From: Haloarchaeobius litoreus | GTDB taxonomy: Archaea; Halobacteriota; Halobacteria; Halobacteriales; Natrialbaceae | DNA: 64,000 bases | Direction: 5' to 3' | NCBI RefSeq assembly: GCF_024495425.1 | Contig: NZ_JANHJR010000004.1 | Coordinates: forward strand, 434,001-498,000 | Part shown: positions 55,652 to 63,897 of the stretch, in pieces | Position numbering within the stretch: the first letter of the stretch is position 1 | Layout: each line of letters begins with the position of its first letter | Position numbers and translations under genes: made by a program | Notes under the pieces: model-generated | Database searches by the model: none | What the model was told of the DNA's origin: nothing | What the model saw: only the letters and a program-made list of their open reading frames with translations

Positions 55652-56229
55652 GAGTGGCCCCTCCGTTCGGCGACCTCGACGTGTGGCATGAACCAGGCGT
55701 AGTAGGAGACCGTCAGCCCGGTCAGGGACATGAACATGCCGAAGGCGTAGATGCCGAAGTACTGGGTCCGGGCGAGCGTGAGGTACTCGCCGGTGAACAG
55801 GGCCGCGAAGACGATGGTGAGCACGGTCAGTCCACCCATCGCGACCAGCCCGGCGAGGGCGTCGCTCGCGGGGGCGTACTCGACGATCCAGCGGTCCTCG
55901 GTCTCGATCCAGGGGAAGCTCGGCCGGACGGTGCCGCCGTCGGAGACGGCCTGCTCGTCCGGGTCCGGTCTGGCGGCGTAGTTCATGAACCGGTGGAAGA
56001 AGGAGAGCACACCGAGGAGCGCGAGCAGGGCGACCCAGACGACGACGCCGACCTGGCTCGGCGAGAGCTTGTTCGGGGTGTCGACGAAGCCATCGAGCGG
56101 GCGGATCTCGCTGACGCTCTGGTCGATGCGGATCTCCTCCGACGGCGGTTCGCCCTGGATGGCGACGGCCCACATCGGCAGCAGCACCGCGAGAATCAGG
56201 AGAATGACGACGAGTTTATCGACTCGCAT
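55648..56229 (-). CDS. narA: First gene of the nar operon, two- to four-helix membrane protein
   Basis: 193 residues from ATG 56229. Hydrophobic N-terminus LVVILLILAVLLPMWAVAI (6-24), an outer loop with EPPSEEIRIDQSV, a helix near 60-80 (VGVVVWVALLALLGVLSFFH), a soluble segment, and two helices at about 125-180. It ends [19 protein letters not shown]. No heme CxxCH is present. It is in the position of narA in Haloferax operons; the name is given by position. Its mRNA leader holds an overlapping mini-ORF. Confidence 0.8.
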   Translation of the reverse strand: MRVDKLVVILLILAVLLPMWAVAIQGEPPSEEIRIDQSVSEIRPLDGFVDTPNKLSPSQVGVVVWVALLALLGVLSFFHRFMNYAARPDPDEQAVSDGGTVRPSFPWIETEDRWIVEYAPASDALAGLVAMGGLTVLTIVFAALFTGEYLTLARTQYFGIYAFGMFMSLTGLTVSYYAWFMPHVEVAERRGHS

Positions 56230-56377
56230 CTGTGCCTCCGGTCTGTCGGGCCGGGGTCCCACCGGTCACGGCCGGTCGACGCCCCTGCTCGGCGACTCGC
56301 CGACACCAGTCCGTTTCGAGCGGTGGCCGATGGTCGCGGCCGACCCGCCGTGTACGGGCTGTGCTACCGTTGAACAT
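56216..56377 (-). other. Leaderless mini-ORF over the nar operon leader
   Basis: ATG 56377 falls at the transcript start predicted from the minus-strand TATA box (56396-56409). It encodes 53 arginine-rich residues and ends at 56216, inside the first nar gene. It could affect translation of that gene; the non-acidic composition argues against a stable protein. Confidence 0.3.
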
Positions 56378-56395
56378 ATCCGGTGAGACTGGATG

Positions 56396-56409
56396 TATCA
56401 TAATAAAAC
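56396..56409 (-). promoter_or_regulatory. TATA box of the nar operon
   Basis: TTTTATTATGATAC on the minus strand, the only AT-rich tract before the operon, predicting a start near 56377. Confidence 0.6.
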
Positions 56410-56528
56410 CTGATGGTGGTACCGGGCTCGTCCGGTGTCGATACCGCTCTCCACTACCGCCCCGTGTGGTGGATTACTGGGTACGACTCAGGTTGATGCT
56501 TGGAGACGGGAGGGAAATCAACCCCGCC

Positions 56529-56542
56529 ACGAACATGTTCGT
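56529..56542. promoter_or_regulatory. 14-bp perfect palindrome in the nar-moeA space
   Basis: ACGAACATGTTCGT. Its centre is about 70 bp before the predicted moeA-side start (near 56606) and about 160 bp before the nar-side start. CGAAC/GTTCG half-sites resemble the element reported for NarO-controlled denitrification promoters in Haloferax; I recall a similar distance there but am unsure of the spacer length. Confidence 0.6.
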
Positions 56543-56573
56543 CTCTCCGACCAGTCGACCGGTCAGCGACTGT

Positions 56574-56582
56574 GGTTATAAG
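56574..56582 (+). promoter_or_regulatory. TATA box of the moeA operon
   Basis: GGTTATAAG, about 27 bp before position 56606, five or six bases from the mini-ORF ATG at 56612. Confidence 0.65.
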
Positions 56583-56611
56583 TACACGTCGCGTCGACAT
56601 CCGGACGTCAC

Positions 56612-56653
56612 ATGAGCTCCGAGTCGGACCCGAGCCGGCGTGGTCGTCGGTGA
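56612..56653 (+). other. Near-leaderless mini-ORF ending on the moeA start
   Basis: MSSESDPSRRGRR, 13 residues, TGA overlapping the moeA GTG at 56650 (GTGA). Predicted to be the first frame of the transcript. Confidence 0.45.
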
Positions 56654-57846
56654 CCCACGGCGACACGGTGCCGTTGCCGGACGCGCTCGATGCGCTCCGC
56701 GAGCGACTCCGGCCGCTCGACAGAACCGAGACGGTGGCCCTGTGCGACGCCAGGGGTCGCGTCCTCGCCGAGCCCGTCGTCGCGTCTCGCAGCATCCCGC
56801 ACTACCGACGCGCGGCGATGGACGGCTACGCGGTGCGAGCGTCGGACACGGTCGGGGCGTGCCGCGACGCCCCTGCGACGCTTTCGCTGGCCACGGACGT
56901 CGTCGCCCAGGGACACGCGGTGCCCGTTCACACGGGCAGCGAACTCCCGGCCGACGCAGACGCCGTCGTCAGGGTCGAGCGCACGCGCGAGGTCGGTGAT
57001 GCCGTCGAGGTGCTCCGGCCCGTCGAGTCCGGCAAGGACGTCGCGCCGGTCGGCGAGGACGTATCCAGTGGGCAGGAGCTGTTCGAACCAGGACACCGGC
57101 TGACCACCTCCGACGTGGCGCTGTGCAAGGGGACCGGCGTCCGCTCGGCGAGGGTCTACGAACGACCCACCGTCGCGGTCGTGCCGACCGGCGAGGAGCT
57201 CGTCCAGCAGGACCCCGACCCGGGGGAGGTCGTCGAGACCAACGGGCTGACCACGGCTTCGTTCGTGGAGTCCTGGGGCGGTGCCCCGACCTATGGCTCC
57301 GTCGTGCCCGACGACGAGGCCGCGCTCGCGGACGCGATCGAGGATGCCTGCGACCACGACATCGTCGTCACGACCGGTGGTTCGTCCGTGGGCGACCGGG
57401 ACCTCGTCCCCGACGTCGTCGACGACCTCGGGGAGGTGTTCGTCCACGGGGTCGACATCAAGCCCGGCCACCCGGTCGGACTCGGTGTCGTCGGCGATAC
57501 GCCCGTCGTCTTGCTCCCCGGCTACCCGGTCTCCTGTATCGTCACCGCCGTCCAGTTCCTGCGCCCCGCGGTGCGGGACATCGGACGGCTCCCGACGCCG
57601 CCGTTCCCGACGGTCGAGGGCGAGCTCGTGGCGACCATCGAGTCCGAGGCGGGCACCCGACGGTTCGCCCGGGTCACCGTCGACGACGGGCCGGACGGTG
57701 CCAGGGTCCGGGAGACCGACGACAGCGGTGCCGGCGTCCTGTCGAGTGTCGCCCTCACCGACGGCTGGGTCGTCGTGCCCGAGGACGTCGTCCGTCTCGA
57801 CCCCGGGACCAGCGTCACCGTACACCGATGGGAGCACGCGCTGTAG
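56650..57846 (+). CDS. moeA: Molybdopterin molybdotransferase MoeA
   Basis: 398 residues from GTG 56650. Domain pattern of MoeA: SIPHYRRAAMDGYAVRASD (about 47-65), then HTGSELPADADAVVRVE (about 94-110), domain 3 with VVPTGEEL and VVTTGGSSVGDRDLV (the MPT-binding TTGG-S-GD motif), and KPGHPVGLGVVGDTPVVLLP (about 274-293) before the C-terminal domain. It inserts molybdate into molybdopterin-AMP. It diverges from the nar operon, so cofactor supply and enzyme are probably induced together. Confidence 0.93.
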   Translation: MTHGDTVPLPDALDALRERLRPLDRTETVALCDARGRVLAEPVVASRSIPHYRRAAMDGYAVRASDTVGACRDAPATLSLATDVVAQGHAVPVHTGSELPADADAVVRVERTREVGDAVEVLRPVESGKDVAPVGEDVSSGQELFEPGHRLTTSDVALCKGTGVRSARVYERPTVAVVPTGEELVQQDPDPGEVVETNGLTTASFVESWGGAPTYGSVVPDDEAALADAIEDACDHDIVVTTGGSSVGDRDLVPDVVDDLGEVFVHGVDIKPGHPVGLGVVGDTPVVLLPGYPVSCIVTAVQFLRPAVRDIGRLPTPPFPTVEGELVATIESEAGTRRFARVTVDDGPDGARVRETDDSGAGVLSSVALTDGWVVVPEDVVRLDPGTSVTVHRWEHAL

Positions 57847-57901
57847 CGCCGGCCGGGCCAGGCGTGAGCTTCAACACCGTCGCCGTGGTACTCTCCTGGA
57901 G

Positions 57902-58378
57902 ATGACTGGTCAGGACAGCTCGGCAGCCGACGGACGCGACCGGACCACGGCCGACGTGCTGGTCGACGGTGAGACGCCGCGGTCGCTCGACGCGCTCCTG
58001 TCGACGGCCGGGGTGGGGACGGTCGAGCGGACGCTCGGCTACGACTGTCTCTCCCGGGGGCTCGTCGACGCGACCTGGCGTGGCGTGCCGGTACGCGACC
58101 TCGTCGAGGCCGTCGGGCTGCCGGACGAGACGACACACCTGCTCGTCGAGAGTCGGGACGGCCATCGAGGCTGCGTGCCCATCGGGACCGCACTCGACGG
58201 GCTCCTGGCGCTCGAACGCGACGGCGAGCCACTGTCGGGCCCCCGGTTCCTCGCGCCGCAGATCGAGGGCCCGCGTGCCGTGAAGGACGTCGCGCGCCTC
58301 GAACCGGTCGCGCTCGCCCCCCACGAGGACAGGACGGCGTACGAGACGACCGGCGGAGCAACGGACGATGGCGACTGA
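57902..58378 (+). CDS. Small molybdopterin-domain (sulfite-oxidase-like) protein
   Basis: 158 residues from ATG 57902. TLGYDCLSRGLVDATWRGVP (about 44-63) carries a cysteine where sulfite-oxidase-type enzymes hold their Mo-ligand Cys; then VPVRDLVEAVGLPDET, and the PRAVKDVARLEPV end resembles the domain's closing segment. Only about half the usual domain length, and no signal peptide. It lies between moeA and mobA, overlapping mobA by 11 bases. It may carry or check the cofactor rather than act as an oxidase; inference. Confidence 0.75.
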   Translation: MTGQDSSAADGRDRTTADVLVDGETPRSLDALLSTAGVGTVERTLGYDCLSRGLVDATWRGVPVRDLVEAVGLPDETTHLLVESRDGHRGCVPIGTALDGLLALERDGEPLSGPRFLAPQIEGPRAVKDVARLEPVALAPHEDRTAYETTGGATDDGD

Positions 58379-58994
58379 CGGATTCTCCGCGGTCGTGCTC
58401 GTCGGCGGCGAGAGCACGCGGTTCGAGGACGGTCACAAGGCGAGCGCACGGCTCGGCGGGCGGACGCTCCTCCGGCGGGTCCTCGACGCAGCCGATGCGG
58501 CCTCTGCAGGACCCCCGGTTCTCGTCTTCCGGAGCGACGAGCAACGCCGGACGGTCCTCGATGCGGCCGAGGACGTGGCTGGCGACGCGGTCGGTCTGGC
58601 CGGCGACGCCGAAGCGTTCCAGGGGCCGCTCGCCGGCCTCTACGGCGCACTCGACGCCGTCGAGACGCCGTGGCTGTTCCTCTGTGGCTGCGATATGCCG
58701 CTCGTGTCGGCGACGGCCATCGACTACCTCGGTGGGCGACGGACAGGCGACGCCGACGCCGTCGTCCCCGTCGATTCCTCCGGCAGGTACGAACCGCTGT
58801 TCGCCATGTACCGTCGTGATGCGCTGCTCGGGGTCGAACCGTCGCTTCCGCGGGCCGCCGGCGTTCGGGTTCTCGTGGACCGCCTCGGCTCCGTCGAGTC
58901 GGTACCGGTCTCCGACGCCCCCGAGCACGTCCCCCTCGACGCGGCGACGACGAACGTCAACACGCGAACGGAACTGGAGCGGGTACGGAACTGA
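58368..58994 (+). CDS. mobA: Molybdenum cofactor guanylyltransferase MobA
   Basis: 208 residues. N-terminal nucleotide-binding loop VVLVGGESTRFEDGHKASARL (about 9-29) with the final lysine that contacts GTP, and LFLCGCDMPLVS (about 104-115) with the metal-binding Asp. Ends with the NVNTRTEL motif (Asn-x-NT) typical of MobA. It attaches GMP to molybdopterin to give the bis-MGD cofactor that NarG needs. Third gene of the moeA operon. Confidence 0.92.
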   Translation: MATDGFSAVVLVGGESTRFEDGHKASARLGGRTLLRRVLDAADAASAGPPVLVFRSDEQRRTVLDAAEDVAGDAVGLAGDAEAFQGPLAGLYGALDAVETPWLFLCGCDMPLVSATAIDYLGGRRTGDADAVVPVDSSGRYEPLFAMYRRDALLGVEPSLPRAAGVRVLVDRLGSVESVPVSDAPEHVPLDAATTNVNTRTELERVRN

Positions 58995-59328
58995 CGGGCG
59001 TCCGGTCGACGAGGTCGGTCCGTGCCGCCCGGTCGGTGACCGAGGCTCAGACCCGGACCGATTCCCGTGACTCGTTCTGGTCGGCGCGTCGAGGCCGTCC
59101 TCGCCGTTCCCGTCCACCCACTCGACGAACACAGACTCATCGAGGTCACGGCGGACGGAGTCGTCGTCGCCGAGCTCTGAGCGGTGGCGATTCCCCGTCG
59201 TCTCGGCCACGCTTGACCCGGAGAGCGTTCCTCGCCCGTTGGGCAGACTGCCCGTGAGCGTCCACCCGACAGTCGGGGGGTTCGATAGTAAACCCCTAAA
59301 GCAGTGGGTCCCGTCGTTCCGACACACG
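58995..59328. other. Spacer between mobA and the REC-PAS-GAF regulator
   Basis: About 330 bp with no credible gene. It ends with the 20-bp repeat element at 59277-59296. Confidence 0.45.
59277..59296. repeat. Repeat element copy 1
   Basis: GGGGTTCGATAGTAAACCCC, a near-palindrome with GGGGTT/AACCCC arms, matching 62271-62290 at 17 of 20 positions. It covers the likely TATA region (ATAGTAAA) of the following gene, so it could be an operator. Confidence 0.55.
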
Positions 59329-59409
59329 ATGTCCGAAACTCATCCTCGCGCCCGTGCGGTCCGGTCGAGTCGCTCCAGTCGACGGCGGGCCCCCGGTGAC
59401 CGGCAGTGA
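59329..59409 (+). other. Upstream mini-ORF ending on the regulator start
   Basis: ATG 59329 encodes 26 residues rich in arginine and serine. Its TGA overlaps the GTG at 59406 (GTGA). The TATA assignment is weak here. Confidence 0.35.
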
Positions 59410-62282
59410 CGGTCGACGGCACGCTGCTGGACGAGACGACGGTGCTGCTGGTCGGGGACACCGACTGGCTCGACCGCTTCGAGACGACGCTCGACGACCG
59501 CACCGACGCCACGGTTCGGCGCGAACCGGTCACCAACGCAGCGCTCGACCTCGTCAAGACGGGCACCGTCGACTGCCTCGTCGTCGAACAGTTCCTCCCG
59601 GAGACCACCGCCGTGGAGCTGCTCCGGACGCTCCGTACCGAGACACGGACGCTCCCCGTCGTCGTGGCAACTGCAGCCGGGGACGAGTCGACGGCGAGCG
59701 AGGCCATCGGTGCAGGTGCGAGCGACTACGTCGCCGTCGGCGACGACCTCTCGGCTGCCGTTGCGGAACTGTTCGACCGGACGGACCGAGCGGTCAGGCG
59801 GGCCCGGCGGGAGCGAACCCAGCGCGAGCGCGCCCGACAGTTCGACGCGATGTTCGACGACGAACGGACCGCGACCTGGGTCCTCTCGCCGGACGGATGC
59901 CTCGCGCGGCTGAACGAGACGGCCCGCGACCTCGTCGACGCACCCGCCGACGAGCTCGTCGGTGAGTCGTTCTGGACCCTTCCCTGGTGGTCGGCGGCAG
60001 ACGAACCGAACCCGGACGTCCGGAGCCTCGTCGAAACGGCGCTCGATGGCTCCTTCGCCAACGCCGTCGTCGCGCCGTCCTCGTTGACCGACGACTCCAC
60101 CGTGGTCGACCTCTCGGTCAGGCCGGTGTCGAACGAGCGCGGCGAACTCGTGTCTGTCGTCGTCGAGGGCGTCGACGTGACCGAACGCGTCGAGCTCGAA
60201 CGCGACCTCCGCCGCTCCGAAGAGCTCCACCGCGTCACCCTCAACAACATGACCGACACCGTCCTGATGACCGACGAGGACGGCGAGTACACCTACGTCT
60301 GTCCCAACGTCCACTTCATCTTCGGGTACACCGCCGAGGAGCTCCGCGAGCGTGTCCCCATCGACGAACTGCTCGGCCCGGAGCTGTTCGATCGGTCTGA
60401 GCTCGCCGAGGAGGGGGTCCTGAAGAACATCGAGTGCACGGCGACCGACAAGGCCGGCAACGAGCACACGCTCCTCGTGAACGTCCGCGAGGTGTCCATC
60501 CAGGACGGGACGATCCTCTACAGCTGTCGCGACATCAGCAAGCGGAAACAGCGCGAGGAGGCGCTGGCGACCCTGCAGGAGACCGCTCGTGACTTCCTCT
60601 ACGCCGAGACGCATCAGGAGATCGCCCAGCACGTGGTCGACGACACGCCCGGTGTCCTCGACCTGGAGGCGAGCGCGGTGTTCCTGTTCGACGCCGACGC
60701 GAACGAACTGCGCCCGGCGGGCCACTCGCCGGCGCTGAAGGAACTCCACGGCCCCCTGCCGTCGATCCCGTTGAGCGAGGACACGCTTCCGGGGCACAGT
60801 TTCGTCCAGGACGAGGCGCTGTTCCTCGACGACGTGCATCGTTCCCCCCACCTTTCCAACGAGGCGACCGACCTCAGGGGAGCGGCCTACATTCCGCTCG
60901 GCGACCACGGCGTGTTCCTCGTCGGTTCGGACACCGTCGGGGCCTTCGACGAGGTCACCAGGGAACTGGCCGACCTGCTCGCGGCGACCGCGGAGGCGGC
61001 GCTGGACCGCGTCACACGCGAATCGCGGCTCCGCGAGCAAGACCGGACGTTGCAGCGCCAGAACGAACAGCTGACGATGCTCAACCGCATCAACGAGACG
61101 ATTCGGGAGATCGACCAGGCCATCGTCCAGGCGGAGACTCGCGAGGAGGTCGACCACACGGTCTGCGAATTGCTCACCGACGACGACCGGTTCGAGTTCG
61201 CCTGGATCGGAACGGTGGACCGCACGACCGACACCGTGACGCCGAGAGCCTGGGACGGGGCCGAACAGGGGTATCTCGACAGCCGTCCATTCACGGTGGA
61301 CGCGGCGAGTGGGGAGCCGGTCGGTCGGACCGCCGCGACCGGTGAACCGACCATGGTGACGAACGTCGCCGCAGGGCTTCGGGACGAGCCGTGGCGGACC
61401 GACGCCCTCGCCCGGGACTACCTCTCGGCGATCAGCATCCCGCTCGTCTACAACGACCTGACCCACGGCGTGCTCACGGTGTACGCGGATTCACGGGACG
61501 GCTTCGACGAGACCGCCCGCGAGGTGTTCTCCGAGCTCGGCGAGACCATCGCCGCGGCCCTCAGCGCGCTCGAACGGAAGAACGCGCTTCTCACCACCTC
61601 GATGACCCGTGTCGAGTTCGCCATCGACGACCCGACGTTCGTGCTCTCCCGGCTGGCACGCGAAGGCGACTGTACCCTCACGTACCAGGGTGGCGTCCAG
61701 CAGACCATCGACGGGAGCTACGTGTTCGTCACCGTCGAGGGGACGTCGGTCGACGCGGTCGAGGAAGCGGCTGCGGACCTGGTCGCCGTCGAGGAGCTCC
61801 AGACCGTGAGCTCGGACGGTGACGGCGGTGTCGTCCGCCTCCGCCTCGCACAGCCGTTCGTCGCCCTCGAACTGGCCGACCACGGGGCGGTGTTCCGGGA
61901 GGCGACCGCGACGCCCGAGGAGACGACGCTGGTCGTCGCCGTCCCCGACGGCATCGACGTGCGGACGGTGACCCAGCTGGTCGCGGAGACGTTCGCCGGC
62001 GTCGAACTGCAGTCGAAGCAGACGCTCGACGCCGCGGCCGACCACGACCGGTACTCGCGGTTCCTCGAAGCCGTGACCGACCGCCAGCTCGAGGTCGTCC
62101 AGACCGCGTACTACAGCGGGTTCTTCGAGTCGCCTCGCGAGCGCTCCGGCGCGGAGGTCGCCGACACGCTCGATATCTCCCCGACGGCGTTCTACAGACA
62201 CGTCCGCACGGTCCAGCGGAAGCTCCTCCGTATCCTCTTCGAGGAGGGTGTACAACCGCCAGCACCGGGAGGGGTTCGATAA
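59406..62282 (+). CDS. REC-PAS-GAF-HTH_10 sensor-regulator (958 aa)
   Basis: Starts at GTG 59406. N-terminal receiver-like domain (about 10-125) in which Glu61 (CLVVEQFLPE) replaces the phospho-accepting Asp, so it is not a normal response regulator. Then PAS (about 145-260), PAS (about 265-385, ending RDISKRKQRE), GAF (about 390-540), GAF (about 565-720), bat-type domain (about 735-880) and HTH_10 (TDRQLEVVQTAYYSGFFESP from about 890). No kinase. Its place beside the nar/moe cluster suggests, but does not show, a role in nitrate respiration. Bracketed by two copies of a 20-bp repeat. Confidence 0.92.
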   Translation: MTVDGTLLDETTVLLVGDTDWLDRFETTLDDRTDATVRREPVTNAALDLVKTGTVDCLVVEQFLPETTAVELLRTLRTETRTLPVVVATAAGDESTASEAIGAGASDYVAVGDDLSAAVAELFDRTDRAVRRARRERTQRERARQFDAMFDDERTATWVLSPDGCLARLNETARDLVDAPADELVGESFWTLPWWSAADEPNPDVRSLVETALDGSFANAVVAPSSLTDDSTVVDLSVRPVSNERGELVSVVVEGVDVTERVELERDLRRSEELHRVTLNNMTDTVLMTDEDGEYTYVCPNVHFIFGYTAEELRERVPIDELLGPELFDRSELAEEGVLKNIECTATDKAGNEHTLLVNVREVSIQDGTILYSCRDISKRKQREEALATLQETARDFLYAETHQEIAQHVVDDTPGVLDLEASAVFLFDADANELRPAGHSPALKELHGPLPSIPLSEDTLPGHSFVQDEALFLDDVHRSPHLSNEATDLRGAAYIPLGDHGVFLVGSDTVGAFDEVTRELADLLAATAEAALDRVTRESRLREQDRTLQRQNEQLTMLNRINETIREIDQAIVQAETREEVDHTVCELLTDDDRFEFAWIGTVDRTTDTVTPRAWDGAEQGYLDSRPFTVDAASGEPVGRTAATGEPTMVTNVAAGLRDEPWRTDALARDYLSAISIPLVYNDLTHGVLTVYADSRDGFDETAREVFSELGETIAAALSALERKNALLTTSMTRVEFAIDDPTFVLSRLAREGDCTLTYQGGVQQTIDGSYVFVTVEGTSVDAVEEAAADLVAVEELQTVSSDGDGGVVRLRLAQPFVALELADHGAVFREATATPEETTLVVAVPDGIDVRTVTQLVAETFAGVELQSKQTLDAAADHDRYSRFLEAVTDRQLEVVQTAYYSGFFESPRERSGAEVADTLDISPTAFYRHVRTVQRKLLRILFEEGVQPPAPGGVR

Positions 62283-62290
62283 TGAACCCC
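62271..62290. repeat. Repeat element copy 2
   Basis: GGGGTTCGATAATGAACCCC, a 7-bp inverted repeat (GGGGTTC/GAACCCC) across the stop codon of the 59406 gene and about 70 bp before the predicted start of the next transcript. Confidence 0.6.
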
Positions 62291-62331
62291 TTTCCATCAC
62301 GAGGGTTCGACTGACAACGGCTGGTTACTCC

Positions 62332-62346
62332 CTTATACAATTATTA
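62332..62346 (+). promoter_or_regulatory. TATA region of the zinc-ribbon/gdh genes
   Basis: CTTATACAATTATTA, predicting a transcript start near 62360 with a leader of about 35 bases. Confidence 0.6.
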
Positions 62347-62395
62347 CTCCTTGAACGAGTGCCCGGGTCCCACCGCTGGCGCTCGTGACCACAGC

Positions 62396-62539
62396 ATGAA
62401 GGATGTCGACGTCAACCCCGACGAGGAGAGCCCGTACGAATGTTTCGAGTGTGGTACCATCGTCCTCTCGACGGACGCACCGGGGACCTGCCCCGACTGT
62501 GCCGGTCCGATGCGTAATCGACGGACGCCCATCGAGTGA
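62396..62539 (+). CDS. Rubrerythrin-like zinc-ribbon protein (47 aa)
   Basis: Starts at ATG 62396. Core [15 protein letters not shown], then CPDC: two CxxC pairs (about residues 15, 18 and 32, 35) forming a rubredoxin-like metal knuckle. Such micro-proteins are very common in haloarchaea, usually of unknown role. It ends at 62539, just before the glutamate dehydrogenase ATG at 62542, and a possible GTG start for that gene overlaps its stop. So the two share a transcript. Confidence 0.75.
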   Translation: MKDVDVNPDEESPYECFECGTIVLSTDAPGTCPDCAGPMRNRRTPIE

Positions 62540-62541
62540 CC

Positions 62542-63837
62542 ATGGCTTCGCAATCGAGCGCGACCAGCGACGAGCGGAGCACAGGATCTGTCGAGCCGGA
62601 GTCGGCCGTCGAGACCGCCCGGAGACAGCTCGAACACGCCGCCGAGCTGGTGGACATCGATCCGAACGTCGTCGAGCGGCTCAGGTACCCCAAGAAGGTC
62701 CACGAGGTCACGGTCCCCATCGAACGCGACGACGGCAGCGTCGAGGTGTTCACCGGGTATCGCGCCCAGCACGACAGCGTCCGCGGGCCGTACAAGGGCG
62801 GTCTGCGCTACCACCCGGAGGTCACCCGCGACGAGTGCGTCGGCCTCGGGATGTGGATGACCTGGAAGTGCGCCGTGATGGACCTCCCCTTCGGCGGTGC
62901 GAAGGGTGGTATCGCGGTGAACCCGAAGCAGCTCAGCAGCGGCGAGAAGGAACGTCTGACCCGCCGGTTCGCACAGGAGCTACGCGACGTCATCGGCCCC
63001 ACCGTCGACATCCCCGCGCCTGACATGGGGACCGACCCTCAGACGATGGCGTGGCTCATGGACGCCTACTCGATGCAGCAGGGCGAGACGACACCCGGCG
63101 TCGTGACCGGCAAACCACCCGTCGTGGGTGGGAGCGAGGGCCGCGACGGTGCGCCCGGCCGGAGCGTGGCCATCGTCACCCGCGATGTCGTCGAGTACTA
63201 CGACAGGGACGTTTCGGATACCACCGTCGCCATCCAGGGCTACGGGAGCGTCGGGGCGAACGCGGCCCGCCTCCTCGACGACTGGGGCGCGGACGTCGTC
63301 GCAGTGAGCGACGTCAACGGCGGCATCTACGACCCCGATGGCCTCGACACGGCCGCCATCCCGTCCCACGCAACGGAACCCGAGGCCGTGATGCAGCACG
63401 ACGCACCCCGGACCGTCAGCAACGAGGAACTGCTGGAGCTGGACGTCGACGTGCTCGTCCCTGCAGCCGTCGGTAACGTCCTGACGGCCGAGAACGCCCG
63501 CGACGTCCGGGCGGACATCATCGTCGAAGGAGCGAACGGCCCGACCACCTCCGTCGCCGACGACATCCTCGACGAGCGGGGTATCCCCGTGGTCCCCGAC
63601 ATTCTGGCGAACGCCGGCGGCGTGACGGTGAGCTACTTCGAGTGGCTGCAGGACATCAACCGTCGTGCGTGGTCCCTCGAACGCGTCCACGAGGAGCTCG
63701 AAGCCGAGATGCAGGCGGCCTGGACGGAGGTCCGACGGGAGTTCGACGCCCGCGACGTGAGCTGGCGCGACGCCGCCTACATCGTCGCGCTCTCTCGGGT
63801 CGCCGAGGCACACGAGGCCCGCGGGCTCTGGCCGTAG
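62542..63837 (+). CDS. gdhB: Glu/Leu/Phe/Val-family glutamate dehydrogenase
   Basis: 431 residues from ATG 62542; a GTG at 62536 (GTGA overlap) would add two. [11 protein letters not shown] and [19 protein letters not shown] carry the substrate and catalytic lysines; PAPDMGT holds the catalytic Asp. The NAD(P)-binding domain has [17 protein letters not shown]. It interconverts glutamate and 2-oxoglutarate plus ammonium; usual length. The coenzyme cannot be fixed from sequence. Confidence 0.93.
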   Translation: MASQSSATSDERSTGSVEPESAVETARRQLEHAAELVDIDPNVVERLRYPKKVHEVTVPIERDDGSVEVFTGYRAQHDSVRGPYKGGLRYHPEVTRDECVGLGMWMTWKCAVMDLPFGGAKGGIAVNPKQLSSGEKERLTRRFAQELRDVIGPTVDIPAPDMGTDPQTMAWLMDAYSMQQGETTPGVVTGKPPVVGGSEGRDGAPGRSVAIVTRDVVEYYDRDVSDTTVAIQGYGSVGANAARLLDDWGADVVAVSDVNGGIYDPDGLDTAAIPSHATEPEAVMQHDAPRTVSNEELLELDVDVLVPAAVGNVLTAENARDVRADIIVEGANGPTTSVADDILDERGIPVVPDILANAGGVTVSYFEWLQDINRRAWSLERVHEELEAEMQAAWTEVRREFDARDVSWRDAAYIVALSRVAEAHEARGLWP

Positions 63838-63897
63838 CGCGCCAGTCGTCCGGTCATCCAGAAAGCACTTCACGCTGGCTCGGTCTGTCCGTGAACG

